A stretch of 7,473 nt of DNA from an uncultured Eubacteriales bacterium (GTDB lineage Bacteria > Bacillota > Clostridia > Oscillospirales > Oscillospiraceae), in contig URWG01000091.1 of the NCBI GenBank assembly GCA_900551495.1, forward strand, positions 1 to 7,473, written 5' to 3'. Position 1 is the stretch's first letter. Each line of letters begins with the position of its first letter. The notes below the pieces were generated by a model, which was not told the origin of the DNA, did no database searches, and worked only from the letters and a program-made list of their open reading frames with translations. Positions 1 to 6,337 of the stretch are shown here, piece after piece. Made by a program: the position numbers and the translations under genes.

Positions 1-122
1 TCGCGCATCTGCACCAGAACGTCAGAGCCGCCGGCGATGATGTGCGCCTCGGGATGCTCCAGACGAAGCCGAATCGCGTCCTGTACGCTTTCGGATTCGT
101 AATATTCCTTCATATCATACAT
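1..122 (-). CDS. xdhB: Xanthine dehydrogenase FAD-binding subunit, N-terminal part (runs off the window)
   Basis: Only the first 40 codons are present; the gene continues beyond the left edge. The visible peptide starts MYDMKEYYES and contains IIAGGSDVLVQMR at residues 28-40. This matches the first FAD-binding loop (AGGTDLL type) of the PCMH-fold FAD subunit of molybdenum hydroxylases, and it resembles the start of E. coli XdhB as I remember it. In the enzyme this subunit passes electrons from the iron-sulfur subunit to NAD+ via FAD. The start at 122 is supported by an AAAGGAG ribosome binding site at 132-138, 9 bases upstream; a second ATG at codon 4 is possible. The site lies inside the end of xdhA and only 3 bases separate the two genes, so they are surely co-transcribed and probably translationally coupled. 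An iron-sulfur subunit gene (xdhC) would be expected next, but it is outside the window. Confidence 0.85.
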   Translation of the reverse strand, partial: MYDMKEYYESESVQDAIRLRLEHPEAHIIAGGSDVLVQMR

Positions 123-125
123 GGC

Positions 126-383
126 TTAGTTCTCCTTTCTCCACGGGTCGTCGATCAGCCCCTCCTCGGTGAAGCGGGCAAAGAGAATGTGCGGGGTCAT
201 GGGCGCCTTGTCGATGGCGACGCCGGTGGCGTTGAGAATGGCGTTGCGGATGGCGGGAGCGACGGGGCAGGCAGGCGGCTCACCGAGCGCCTTGGTGCCG
301 ACCGGGCTGGTCGGCTCGGGATTTTCCACAAACTGCGCTTCAAGGTGCGGATGGTCCATTACCGACGAGAGCTTGTAGTCCAA
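126..383 (-). pseudogene. xdhA: C-terminal fragment of xdhA, out of frame with the rest of the gene
   Basis: This stretch encodes the last 85 or so residues of the molybdopterin subunit, in a different frame from the upstream 340-2427 portion. It reads LDYKLSSVMDHPHLEAQFVE, then EPTSPVGTKALGEPPACP, and ends in a TAA stop at 126-128. The GEPP motif holds the active-site glutamate of the xanthine oxidase family (Glu1261 in bovine enzyme), the general base of the hydroxylation. The matching frame extends upstream to about 398, where three AAC codons encode the NNN that normally precedes LLDYK. There is no ribosome binding site near 383 and the only 'start' is a TTG in mid-domain, so this is not a separate gene. 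It is the tail of xdhA displaced by a frameshift, either a real mutation or a sequence error. If joined to the upstream part, the protein would be about 765 residues, normal for XdhA. Confidence 0.85.
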
Positions 384-2427
384 AAGGTTGTTGTTCGCCG
401 GTTTTTTCGTCGAACAGGAGCTGCTCGGAAAGCGCGTAGCCGATGCCCATGGACATACCGCCGTGGACCTGTGCGGCGGCGAGCTGCGGGTTAATGAGCT
501 TGCCGCAGTCGTGGACGTTGATGATCTTGTCGAGCGTGACCTTGCACATGGGAATGTCCACCGTCACCTCGGCGCAGCAGCAGCCGAAGGAGTAGGCGTT
601 GTTCTTGACGTGGTAGGTGGACTCGGCGGTGATGTGCTCGCTGTGGCTGAGGCTGTAGAACGCCGTGGTTGCAAGCTCGCCGAGGCTCATCAGCACGCGC
701 CCGTCGGTCGTGCGGACAATGTTGCTGTCAATGATCTCAAGATTCGCCACGGCGACGCGGGTCAGCTCGTTGGCGTATTTCAGAATCTTTTCCTTCAGGA
801 TGTTGCCGGTCTGCGTGATGGAGAAGCCGACGACGTAGGTCTGACGGGAGGCGTAAGCGCCCAAGCCGAACGGGGTCACGTCGGTGTCCTGACAGGAGAC
901 GACGTGGACGTCGCGGTAGTCCTTGATGCCGACCACGTCCGCCGCCATCTGTGCATAGGCGGTATCGGCGCCCTGACCGATCTCGGTCTCACCGACCTGC
1001 ACCTGAATGGAGCCGTCCTGATTGAGCACCATGCGGCAGGAGGAATGCTCCAGCGAGATGGGCCAAACGGCGGTGTTGTACCAGAAGGGAGCAATGCCGA
1101 TGCCCTTACGGATGGGGCCGGTCTGGTTGGCGTATTCCTTGTGCTTGCGGTCGTAGTCCATATAGGCGACTGCCTTGTCAAAGCACTGGTTGAAGCTGTC
1201 GTAGTAATTCTCGTTCTTCGAGAAGCCGTCCACATAGCCGACGGGCATGATGTGGTCGCGGCGGAATTGCAGCGAATCGACGCCCAGCACCTTGCAGATG
1301 TCCTCAATGTGGCACTCGTGGACGAACGAAGCCTGCGGCATACCGTAGCCGCGCATTGCACCGGCGACGGATTTGTTGGTAAAGACGGTGTAGGCGTCGC
1401 ACTCCATGTTCGGGCAGGGATAAAGCTGCGGGAAGGAGCCCATCGCCTTAGCGACGATGCTGTGACCGTGAGAGGCGTAGGCGCCCTGGTCGGAGAACAG
1501 CTCAACCTTGCGGGCGACGAAGGTGCCGTCCGGACGGAGCCACGAAACAAGATGGGCGCGGATGGCGTGGCGGACGCGGTTGGAAACAAAGGTGTCCTCG
1601 CGCGGGATGTCAATCTTCACGAGACGACCGCCGAGCTGCATGGACAGCCACGCGGCAAGCGGTTCATACAACGTATCCTGCTTATTGCCGAAGCCGCCGC
1701 CGATGTACGGCTTTACGATGCGCACCTTGCCCCACGAGATGCCGAGCGCCTGACCGACGGTACGGCGGACGATGTGCGGAATCTGGGTGGAGGAGACGAC
1801 GACGATCTTGCCCGCCTCCTCATAAGCATAGGCAACGTGATTTTCGATATGGCAGTGCTGAACGGTGGGGGTGTCGTACCACTTGTCCACACAAATCAGC
1901 CCCGGCTCCTTGATGGCTTCCTCGTAGTTGCCGATGCGGATGTCGGAGTGCCGCAGGATGTTGTTGGGATACTCGTTGTGCAGCAGCGGAGCGCTGTCCT
2001 GAATCGCCTTGAGGGGGTCGAGGACGAAGGGCAGCTCCTCATATTCGATCTTGATGAGATGCGCAGCCTGCGACGCGGCGACCTCGTTCTCCGCAACGAT
2101 CGCTGCAACGTCGTCGCCGTAATAGCGGACATGGCGGTTTAACAGCCGACGGTCCGCGACGTCCTGATGCGCTTCCTCGACCGACCAGGGGTGACCGGCG
2201 GTGGGGAACTTGATGTCCGGTACGTCGAAGCAGGTGAAGATCTTCACCACGCCGTCAACCTTTTCCGCCGCAGAAATATCGACGGATTTTACATAGCCGT
2301 GGGCGATCGTGGAGCGGACCACGCGGGTGACCAGTGCGCTTCTGTCGCAGAGGTCGTCCGTGTATTTGGCTCTGCCGGTAGCCTTGTCGTAAGCATCGAC
2401 GCGGGCTACGCTCTTGCCTACATTCAT
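340..2427 (-). CDS. xdhA: Xanthine dehydrogenase molybdopterin-binding subunit, frameshifted and C-terminally truncated
   Basis: This is the large catalytic subunit that binds the molybdenum cofactor and hydroxylates xanthine or a related purine. From the start chosen here the frame has 695 codons. Visible motifs are the first-domain signature VDAYDKATGRAKYTDD (residues 10-25), GGGFGNK (243-249), AMRGYGMPQ (357-365), ETEIGQGADT (480-489), ASRQTYVVG (526-534) and QVHGGMSMGIG (653-663), all cofactor-contacting or pocket segments of the family. The order and wording closely resemble E. coli XdhA from memory. The start at 2427 is set by an AGGAGG site at 2438-2443, 10 bases upstream; an in-frame GTG at 2463 lies upstream of that site and is not credible. 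After DEKTG (672-676) the frame goes wrong and ends in about 19 unrelated residues, losing the GEPP catalytic glutamate. If the break is real the product should be inactive. Substrate could be another purine; the xanthine call rests on family resemblance. Confidence 0.88.
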   Translation of the reverse strand: MNVGKSVARVDAYDKATGRAKYTDDLCDRSALVTRVVRSTIAHGYVKSVDISAAEKVDGVVKIFTCFDVPDIKFPTAGHPWSVEEAHQDVADRRLLNRHVRYYGDDVAAIVAENEVAASQAAHLIKIEYEELPFVLDPLKAIQDSAPLLHNEYPNNILRHSDIRIGNYEEAIKEPGLICVDKWYDTPTVQHCHIENHVAYAYEEAGKIVVVSSTQIPHIVRRTVGQALGISWGKVRIVKPYIGGGFGNKQDTLYEPLAAWLSMQLGGRLVKIDIPREDTFVSNRVRHAIRAHLVSWLRPDGTFVARKVELFSDQGAYASHGHSIVAKAMGSFPQLYPCPNMECDAYTVFTNKSVAGAMRGYGMPQASFVHECHIEDICKVLGVDSLQFRRDHIMPVGYVDGFSKNENYYDSFNQCFDKAVAYMDYDRKHKEYANQTGPIRKGIGIAPFWYNTAVWPISLEHSSCRMVLNQDGSIQVQVGETEIGQGADTAYAQMAADVVGIKDYRDVHVVSCQDTDVTPFGLGAYASRQTYVVGFSITQTGNILKEKILKYANELTRVAVANLEIIDSNIVRTTDGRVLMSLGELATTAFYSLSHSEHITAESTYHVKNNAYSFGCCCAEVTVDIPMCKVTLDKIINVHDCGKLINPQLAAAQVHGGMSMGIGYALSEQLLFDEKTGEQQPFGLQALVGNGPSAP

Positions 2428-2437
2428 ATTATGTAAA

Positions 2438-2443
2438 CCTCCT
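2438..2443 (-). promoter_or_regulatory. Ribosome binding site that fixes the xdhA start
   Basis: AGGAGG on the minus strand, 10 bases before the ATG at 2427. It decides between this ATG and the in-frame GTG at 2463, which would place the site inside the coding region. Confidence 0.8.
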
Positions 2444-2454
2444 ACCGTTGTATT

Positions 2455-2509
2455 GAAGGGCACAAAGCCACGCCCTTCGGAACGATTTTCACAAAAAAGT
2501 GGCTCGTTC
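2455..2509 (-). repeat. Two tandem inverted repeats in the xdhA leader
   Basis: The first pairs GAAGGGC (2455-2461) with GCCCTTC (2472-2478), a perfect 7-bp stem with a 10-base loop. The second pairs GAACGA (2480-2485) with TCGTTC (2504-2509), a perfect 6-bp stem, with an inner CAC/GTG pairing around an A6 run (2490-2501). Both lie between the predicted promoter and the ribosome binding site of xdhA. Neither is followed by a T run on the minus strand, so they are not ordinary terminators. They could be an mRNA leader structure or a DNA operator. They do not match a riboswitch class that I can recognise. Confidence 0.45.
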
Positions 2510-2524
2510 TTTTCTTCCTTTCTA

Positions 2525-2533
2525 ACTATAGCA
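2525..2533 (-). promoter_or_regulatory. Putative extended -10 promoter for the xdhAB operon
   Basis: The minus strand reads TGC followed by TATAGT, an extended -10 (TGn plus a 5/6 match to TATAAT). The -35 region, around TTCATT 17-18 bases upstream, is weak, as is usual for extended -10 promoters. Transcription would start near 2518, giving a leader of about 90 bases before xdhA that contains the two inverted repeats. Confidence 0.5.
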
Positions 2534-2634
2534 CAAAAATGACGGAAAATGAAGAATCGGCGTTATCCTATTTTTAAGATCACGCAGAATTCGACGATCG
2601 CGAACAAAGTGCCTGTGCATATTTTTTTAATCGG

Positions 2635-2663
2635 TGGAAAAAACGAACAAAATCGGGTATACT
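2635..2663 (+). promoter_or_regulatory. Putative sigma-A promoter for mocA
   Basis: TATACT at 2658-2663 is a 5/6 match to the -10 consensus. TGGAAA at 2635-2640, with a 17-base spacer, matches TTGACA at 4 of 6 positions. The start point would be near 2670, about 26 bases before the mocA ATG. It lies back to back with the xdhA promoter, about 125 bases away, so one regulator could serve both. Confidence 0.5.
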
Positions 2664-2695
2664 GGAAACAGCAGAGCAAAAAGGAGACACAAACC

Positions 2696-3283
2696 ATGCA
2701 GGAGACGACAAAAATCGGCTGTCTTGTGATGGCGGCGGGCAATTCCACCCGCTATCGGGGCAATAAGCTCGCGGCACTGCTGCGCGGCAAGCCCATCATC
2801 GAATACGCGCTTGACGCGGTTCCGGCGGGGCATTTTGCGGCGGTCACCGTGGTCACGCAGTACCCCGAGATCGAGGAAATGGCAGCGCGCCGCGGCTTCC
2901 GCACCATCCGAAACGAACACCCCGATTGGGGCATCAGTCACACCATCCGTCTCGGGACGGAGGCAATGAAGGACTGCAACGCAATCTTATATATGGTCGC
3001 CGATCAGCCGCTTTTGGACGATGCCTCGGTGGAGCGGATCTTGGAGTGCTGGCGGCAGCACCCGTGTAACATCGTCGGTGCGTCGCATAACGGCAAGCGG
3101 GGCAACCCCTGCATTTTCCCGAAGGAGTTTTTCGAGGAGCTGATGCAGCTTCGGGAGGACAACGGCGGCAATACCGTGATTCGCCGCTATCCCGACCGCC
3201 TGCTGACCGTCGAGGTGGCGCAGGAGGAGCTGACGGATGTCGATACGCCCGAGGCGCTGGAGAAGCTGAAAAAAGAAATATAA
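2696..3283 (+). CDS. mocA: MocA-type molybdopterin cytidylyltransferase (MobA-like NTP transferase)
   Basis: The protein has 195 residues, the usual length for MocA. It is a cytoplasmic nucleotidyltransferase that should join CMP to molybdenum-molybdopterin, giving the cytosine dinucleotide cofactor used by bacterial xanthine dehydrogenases. Motifs: the nucleotide-binding MAAGNSTRY (12-20) with K24, NEHPDWG (73-79), the metal-binding VADQPLL (101-107), GNPCIFP (136-142), and the C-terminal LTDVDTPEAL (179-188). The start is set by AAGGAG at 2681-2686, 9 bases upstream. The frame is open further upstream, to an ATG at 2549, but that would run through the predicted promoter. It is transcribed divergently from xdhAB, which supports a role in maturing that enzyme. 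A GTP-using MobA or another member of the NTP transferase family cannot be ruled out from sequence alone; the cytidine preference is inferred from context. Confidence 0.85.
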   Translation: MQETTKIGCLVMAAGNSTRYRGNKLAALLRGKPIIEYALDAVPAGHFAAVTVVTQYPEIEEMAARRGFRTIRNEHPDWGISHTIRLGTEAMKDCNAILYMVADQPLLDDASVERILECWRQHPCNIVGASHNGKRGNPCIFPKEFFEELMQLREDNGGNTVIRRYPDRLLTVEVAQEELTDVDTPEALEKLKKEI

Positions 3284-3289
3284 AACGAG

Positions 3290-3331
3290 CGGGAGCACAG
3301 CAAAAAACTGTGCTCCCGATTTCTTTTTATT
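3290..3331. terminator. Bidirectional intrinsic terminator between mocA and the M18 aminopeptidase gene
   Basis: A perfect 11-bp stem, CGGGAGCACAG (3290-3300) with CTGTGCTCCCG (3308-3318), encloses a 7-base loop. On the plus strand a T-rich tract follows at once (3319-3331), terminating mocA, whose stop is 6 bases before the stem. On the minus strand a TTTT run and further T runs follow after a CTCG step (3284-3289 and beyond), serving the leftward operon, whose stop codon sits inside the plus-strand T tract. Confidence 0.9.
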
Positions 3332-4721
3332 CCGCTTCGTAGAATGCCTTCATGCCCTTGTAGGTCATATAGGTATCGAGCTTGGAGACGAGCTCCATCG
3401 GCGCGTGCATGGACAGCACGGGAACGCCCGCGTCAACAGTCGGAATGTTGCGGTTTGCCATGTAGCAGGCGACCGTTCCGCCGCCGCCCTGATCGACCTT
3501 GCCCAGCTCGCCGGTCTGCCAAATGACGTCCTGCTCGGAAAACAGCTTGCGCACATAGCCCATGACCTCGGCTGCGGCGTCGGACGAGCCGGATTTGCCG
3601 CGGGCGCCGGTGTACTTAAAAATGCCGGTGCCGTAGTTGATCTTCGTGTTGTTCCGACGGTCGCACGTCTCGGCATAGATGGGATCAAAGGCGTTGCTCA
3701 CGTCCGCCGACAGGCAGAAGGAGCTTTCAAAGCAGCGGCGGCGGTCCGCACCGGTCGCCTTGCACAGGTCGCGCATGAAGGTCTCAAAATACTGCCCCTG
3801 CATACCGGAGATACCGACCGAGCCGATCTCCTCCTTGTCCGCAAGGACACAGACGGCGGTCTTTTTCGGCGTGCCGAGGGTCAGCAGCGGCTTGAACGCG
3901 GCATAGGCACACACGCGGTCGTCGTGACCGTAGGCGGCAATGAGGCTGCGGTCGAAGCCGACGTCTCTTGCCGGACCTGCGGGGACCATCGTCAGCTCGG
4001 CGGAGAGGAAATCGTCCTCCGTCAGACCGTATTTTTCGTGCAGCAGGCACAGAACGGCGAATTTGATGCGGTCCGCGCCCTCGTCGTCCTTCAGCGGACG
4101 GCTGCCGAGCAGAATGTTGAGATTTTCACCCGTCACGCCCTCTGCCAGCGTCTTTTTCATCTGGTCGGCGGCGAGATGAATCAGAAGATCGGTCACGCAG
4201 AAGATGGGATCGGCGGGGTCCTCGCCGACGGTGACCCTCACGACCGTGCCGTCCTTCTTGGCAACGACGCCGTGAATGGCAAGCGGGATGGTCGTCCACT
4301 GGTACTTCTTGATGCCGCCGTAGTAGTGAGTCTTGAAGTACGCCATTTCCGCGTCCTCATAGAGAGGATTCGGCTTGAGGTCCAGACGCGGGGAGTCGAT
4401 GTGGGCGGCGCAGATGTGTGTGCCGTTGTTCAGACTCTCCGAGCCGATGACCGCAAAGATCACGCTCTTGCCGCAGTTGTTGCCGTAAACGCGGTCGCCG
4501 GGCTTCAGCTCCATGCCGGGACGGTAGGCGCGGAAGCCTGCCTTTTCCGCCTCGGCGATCGTCCAATCGACCGCCTCACGCTCGATCTTGCAGGTGCTGA
4601 TGAAGTCCATATACTCCTTGCAGTACGGCTCCATCGCCGCCAGATCCGCCTCGGAGATGCGATCATAGCCGTTCTTGGGCGCAAAGAGTAATTCCTTGCG
4701 CAGTTCTTCGTAGTTTGCCAT
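3327..4721 (-). CDS. apeB: M18 family zinc aminopeptidase, probable independent translation from an internal start
   Basis: From the ATG at 4721 the frame gives 464 residues, the normal size for bacterial M18 (aspartyl) aminopeptidases, cytosolic enzymes that use two zinc ions to remove N-terminal residues, often acidic ones. The start MANYEELRKELLFAPKNGYD looks like a native N-terminus. Likely metal and catalytic residues, numbered from this ATG: His107 in CAAHIDSPRLD, Asp267/268 in GHDDRV, Glu297/Glu298 in LADKEEIGSVG, Asp340 in SADVSNAFDP and His439 in VLSMHAPMEL. All five ligand positions of the family therefore appear present. An AAAGGAG site at 4730-4736 lies 8 bases upstream, which is why I regard this as a genuine start even though the frame is open through from coaE. 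It is last in the operon and is followed directly by the terminator. Substrate preference cannot be read from the sequence. Confidence 0.8.
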   Translation of the reverse strand: MANYEELRKELLFAPKNGYDRISEADLAAMEPYCKEYMDFISTCKIEREAVDWTIAEAEKAGFRAYRPGMELKPGDRVYGNNCGKSVIFAVIGSESLNNGTHICAAHIDSPRLDLKPNPLYEDAEMAYFKTHYYGGIKKYQWTTIPLAIHGVVAKKDGTVVRVTVGEDPADPIFCVTDLLIHLAADQMKKTLAEGVTGENLNILLGSRPLKDDEGADRIKFAVLCLLHEKYGLTEDDFLSAELTMVPAGPARDVGFDRSLIAAYGHDDRVCAYAAFKPLLTLGTPKKTAVCVLADKEEIGSVGISGMQGQYFETFMRDLCKATGADRRRCFESSFCLSADVSNAFDPIYAETCDRRNNTKINYGTGIFKYTGARGKSGSSDAAAEVMGYVRKLFSEQDVIWQTGELGKVDQGGGGTVACYMANRNIPTVDAGVPVLSMHAPMELVSKLDTYMTYKGMKAFYEAE

Positions 4722-5300
4722 ATGAATAACTCCTTTCAGAAATTGCTTACAGTCATCGAAAAATTCCTGCCGTGTTTCGCGGCGGTTTTCCAAGGTATAC
4801 GCTGCGGCGGCGGAGAATTCCGCGTCGCTTTTCTGCGCACGCAGGCGGGAGAGCGCGTAGTCGCGGGGGATCCCCTCGCGGCGCATCAGACGGGAAATGC
4901 GGGCTTCCTCTGGCGCGGTCACGGCGACGGTGGCATCGCACAGCTCCGCCAGCCCGCTTTCAAACAGCGCAACGGCATCGATAGCGGCAAACGGCTCGTT
5001 TCGTCCGTTCAGCCGCCGCCGCACCTCGGCGACGACGCGGGGATGGGTGATTGCGTTGAGACGCCTAAGACCGTTCGGGTCGCCGAATACCAGCTCTCCC
5101 AAGGCGCGGCGCTGCAATGCACCGTTTTGAAAGGCGGCGGGAAATTCCGCTTCGAGCGCCCGCAGCAGCGCGGAATCGCTTTTCAGCAGCTCGTGGTACA
5201 GCGCGTCGCAGTCAACGGTATACGCGCCCAGCTCCCTTGCCGCCAGCAGCAGCGTCGTCTTGCCGCAGCCCGACCCGCCGGTAATGCCGAGAATTTTCAT
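3327..5300 (-). CDS. coaE: Dephospho-CoA kinase fused in frame to an M18 aminopeptidase
   Basis: One open frame of 657 codons. Residues 1-193 are a complete dephospho-CoA kinase, which phosphorylates dephospho-CoA in the last step of coenzyme A synthesis. They show the P-loop GGSGCGKT (8-15), VDCDALYH (29-36), a THPRVV element typical of the family, ALFESGLAELCDATVAV, and the lid-type RLMRREGIPRDYALSRLRAQ. Residues 194-657 are a full-length M18 aminopeptidase, described in the next entry. CoaE homologs normally stop at about 190-210 residues, so a stop codon is missing at the join (FLKGVIH then MANYEEL). The kinase start overlaps the tsaC stop as ATGA and has a GGAGG site 7 bases upstream. 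A real fusion would tie two functions with no obvious link. More likely the kinase domain is made with the peptidase attached, while free peptidase is also made from the internal start. Each domain call is firm; the fusion as a working protein is uncertain. Confidence 0.85.
   Translation of the reverse strand: MKILGITGGSGCGKTTLLLAARELGAYTVDCDALYHELLKSDSALLRALEAEFPAAFQNGALQRRALGELVFGDPNGLRRLNAITHPRVVAEVRRRLNGRNEPFAAIDAVALFESGLAELCDATVAVTAPEEARISRLMRREGIPRDYALSRLRAQKSDAEFSAAAAYTLENRRETRQEFFDDCKQFLKGVIHMANYEELRKELLFAPKNGYDRISEADLAAMEPYCKEYMDFISTCKIEREAVDWTIAEAEKAGFRAYRPGMELKPGDRVYGNNCGKSVIFAVIGSESLNNGTHICAAHIDSPRLDLKPNPLYEDAEMAYFKTHYYGGIKKYQWTTIPLAIHGVVAKKDGTVVRVTVGEDPADPIFCVTDLLIHLAADQMKKTLAEGVTGENLNILLGSRPLKDDEGADRIKFAVLCLLHEKYGLTEDDFLSAELTMVPAGPARDVGFDRSLIAAYGHDDRVCAYAAFKPLLTLGTPKKTAVCVLADKEEIGSVGISGMQGQYFETFMRDLCKATGADRRRCFESSFCLSADVSNAFDPIYAETCDRRNNTKINYGTGIFKYTGARGKSGSSDAAAEVMGYVRKLFSEQDVIWQTGELGKVDQGGGGTVACYMANRNIPTVDAGVPVLSMHAPMELVSKLDTYMTYKGMKAFYEAE
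4730..4736 (-). promoter_or_regulatory. Internal ribosome binding site at the coaE/apeB junction
   Basis: AAAGGAG on the minus strand, 8 bases before the ATG at 4721. It is read in frame as part of the LKG residues at the end of the kinase domain, yet has ideal strength and spacing for starting the peptidase separately. Confidence 0.7.
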
Positions 5301-6337
5301 GCGCCGACCTCCGGATCGATGACGCGGAAGGCGGCTGCCTTTTTCAGACGGTTGCCGACCGCGTAAGCTACGCCGCCGCCCTCGGGACAGCGGGCAAAAA
5401 TGCGGCGCACGTCGGGGCTGTCCAGCTCGCGCAGGGCGGAAAACAGTCCCGCCGAGAGCGTGCGGACATCGGAGCGAGTCCCGTAGGCAAGGGCGGGACA
5501 GCCGTCATAGAGCGGCAGCTCCTCCTCGTAACAGAGCACCGCGTCGCCCGCCTGCAGCCGTGCGCGGATGTAGCTTGCCGCCGCCTCGGACGAGCCGGAG
5601 ACGATGTAGACCTCCGCGCGGGGGGCGTAGTGCTTGTATTTCATGCCGGGGGCGCGGACAACGGCATCATTTGCGATCTGCCCCAGCACGGCGCGGTCAA
5701 TGTCGATCTCGCCGAGCACCTCCCGAAGCTGCTCGGGGGTGATACCGCCCGGGCGCAGCAGCCGCGGGCGCTCACCCGACAGGTCGATTATGGTCGATTC
5801 CACGCCGACGCTGCAGGGACCGCCGTCGATCACCGCGTCGATCTTTCCGTCCGTGCCGTAATCGTGCAGGACGTGCTGCGCGGTGGTGGTGGAGGGCTTG
5901 CCGGAGAGGTTTGCCGACGGTGCGGCAATGGGAACGCCGGATTGCCGAATCAGCTCACGCGTCACCGCCGTCTGCGGGCAGCGGACGGCAACGGTGTCCA
6001 AATTTGCGGTGGTGCGGCGGGGAATGCAGTCCCTGACCGGCAGGACCATCGTCAGCGGTCCGGGCCAAAATTTTTCCGCCAAATGCCACGCACTGTCCGG
6101 AATATCGTGACAGTAACGCGTCAGCTCGGACGGCTCGGCGATATGGATGATGAGCGGGTTATCCTGCGGGCGCCCCTTGGCTTCGAAAATCTTCGCGACC
6201 GCAGCCTCGTCCGTTGCGTTCGCGCCCAAACCGTAGACCGTCTCGGTCGGGATGGCGACGATGCCGCCCGCGCGGATGATCTCGGCTGCAATGCGCGGCG
6301 CCTGCGGGTCAAATGCGGATAGAATCTGCGTTTTCAT
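5297..6337 (-). CDS. tsaC: L-threonylcarbamoyladenylate synthase, Sua5 form
   Basis: The enzyme makes threonylcarbamoyl-AMP from threonine, bicarbonate and ATP, the first step of the universal t6A37 tRNA modification. It has 346 residues, the long Sua5/YwlC form with an extra C-terminal domain rather than the short TsaC of about 190. The YrdC domain covers roughly residues 10-200 and shows AIPTETVYGLGANA (28-41), KGRPQDNPLIIHI (54-66), PLTMVLP (94-100), AVRCP (117-121), APSANLSG (139-146) and GVESTIIDL (178-186). The linker motif APGMKYKHYAPRAEVY (229-244) leads into the Sua5 domain (about 245-335). The start ATG overlaps the prfA stop in an ATGA, with GGGGAG 5 bases upstream; the stop overlaps the coaE start in the same way. 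Co-transcription with prfA is common in Firmicutes and links tRNA modification to translation termination only by shared expression. Confidence 0.93.
   Translation of the reverse strand: MKTQILSAFDPQAPRIAAEIIRAGGIVAIPTETVYGLGANATDEAAVAKIFEAKGRPQDNPLIIHIAEPSELTRYCHDIPDSAWHLAEKFWPGPLTMVLPVRDCIPRRTTANLDTVAVRCPQTAVTRELIRQSGVPIAAPSANLSGKPSTTTAQHVLHDYGTDGKIDAVIDGGPCSVGVESTIIDLSGERPRLLRPGGITPEQLREVLGEIDIDRAVLGQIANDAVVRAPGMKYKHYAPRAEVYIVSGSSEAAASYIRARLQAGDAVLCYEEELPLYDGCPALAYGTRSDVRTLSAGLFSALRELDSPDVRRIFARCPEGGGVAYAVGNRLKKAAAFRVIDPEVGA

Noticed and set aside
395..410. Programmed ribosomal frameshifting at the A6 run in xdhA.
   Set aside because: The shift needed is +1 (or -2), and the A run is not in the X-XXY-YYZ phase that -1 slippage uses; no stimulatory structure stands out and family members are not known to need a shift here.
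388..2142. Long open frame on the plus strand (584 codons) opposite xdhA.
   Set aside because: It is a mirror of a GC-rich coding gene, with a composition heavy in A, V, G, D, L and H, no ribosome binding site and no recognisable domain, while xdhA on the other strand matches its family throughout.
2428..2463. Earlier GTG start of xdhA at 2463.
   Set aside because: The AGGAGG site lies downstream of it and is placed correctly for the ATG at 2427.
2549..2695. Upstream in-frame extension of mocA starting at the ATG at 2549.
   Set aside because: No ribosome binding site precedes it, it would run through the predicted promoter, and homologs begin at the nucleotide-binding motif just after the 2696 start.
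3405..4691. Open frame on the plus strand (428 codons) opposite the M18 aminopeptidase.
   Set aside because: Same shadow pattern; the minus strand carries every M18 metal-site motif.
4745..4941. Possibility that the coaE tail belongs to another frame that ends in TGA just before the internal ribosome binding site.
   Set aside because: A TGA does occur in another frame there, but the residues in the fused frame (TLENRRETRQEFFDDCKQFL) fit a CoaE C-terminus, so a hidden frameshift is not needed to explain the kinase.
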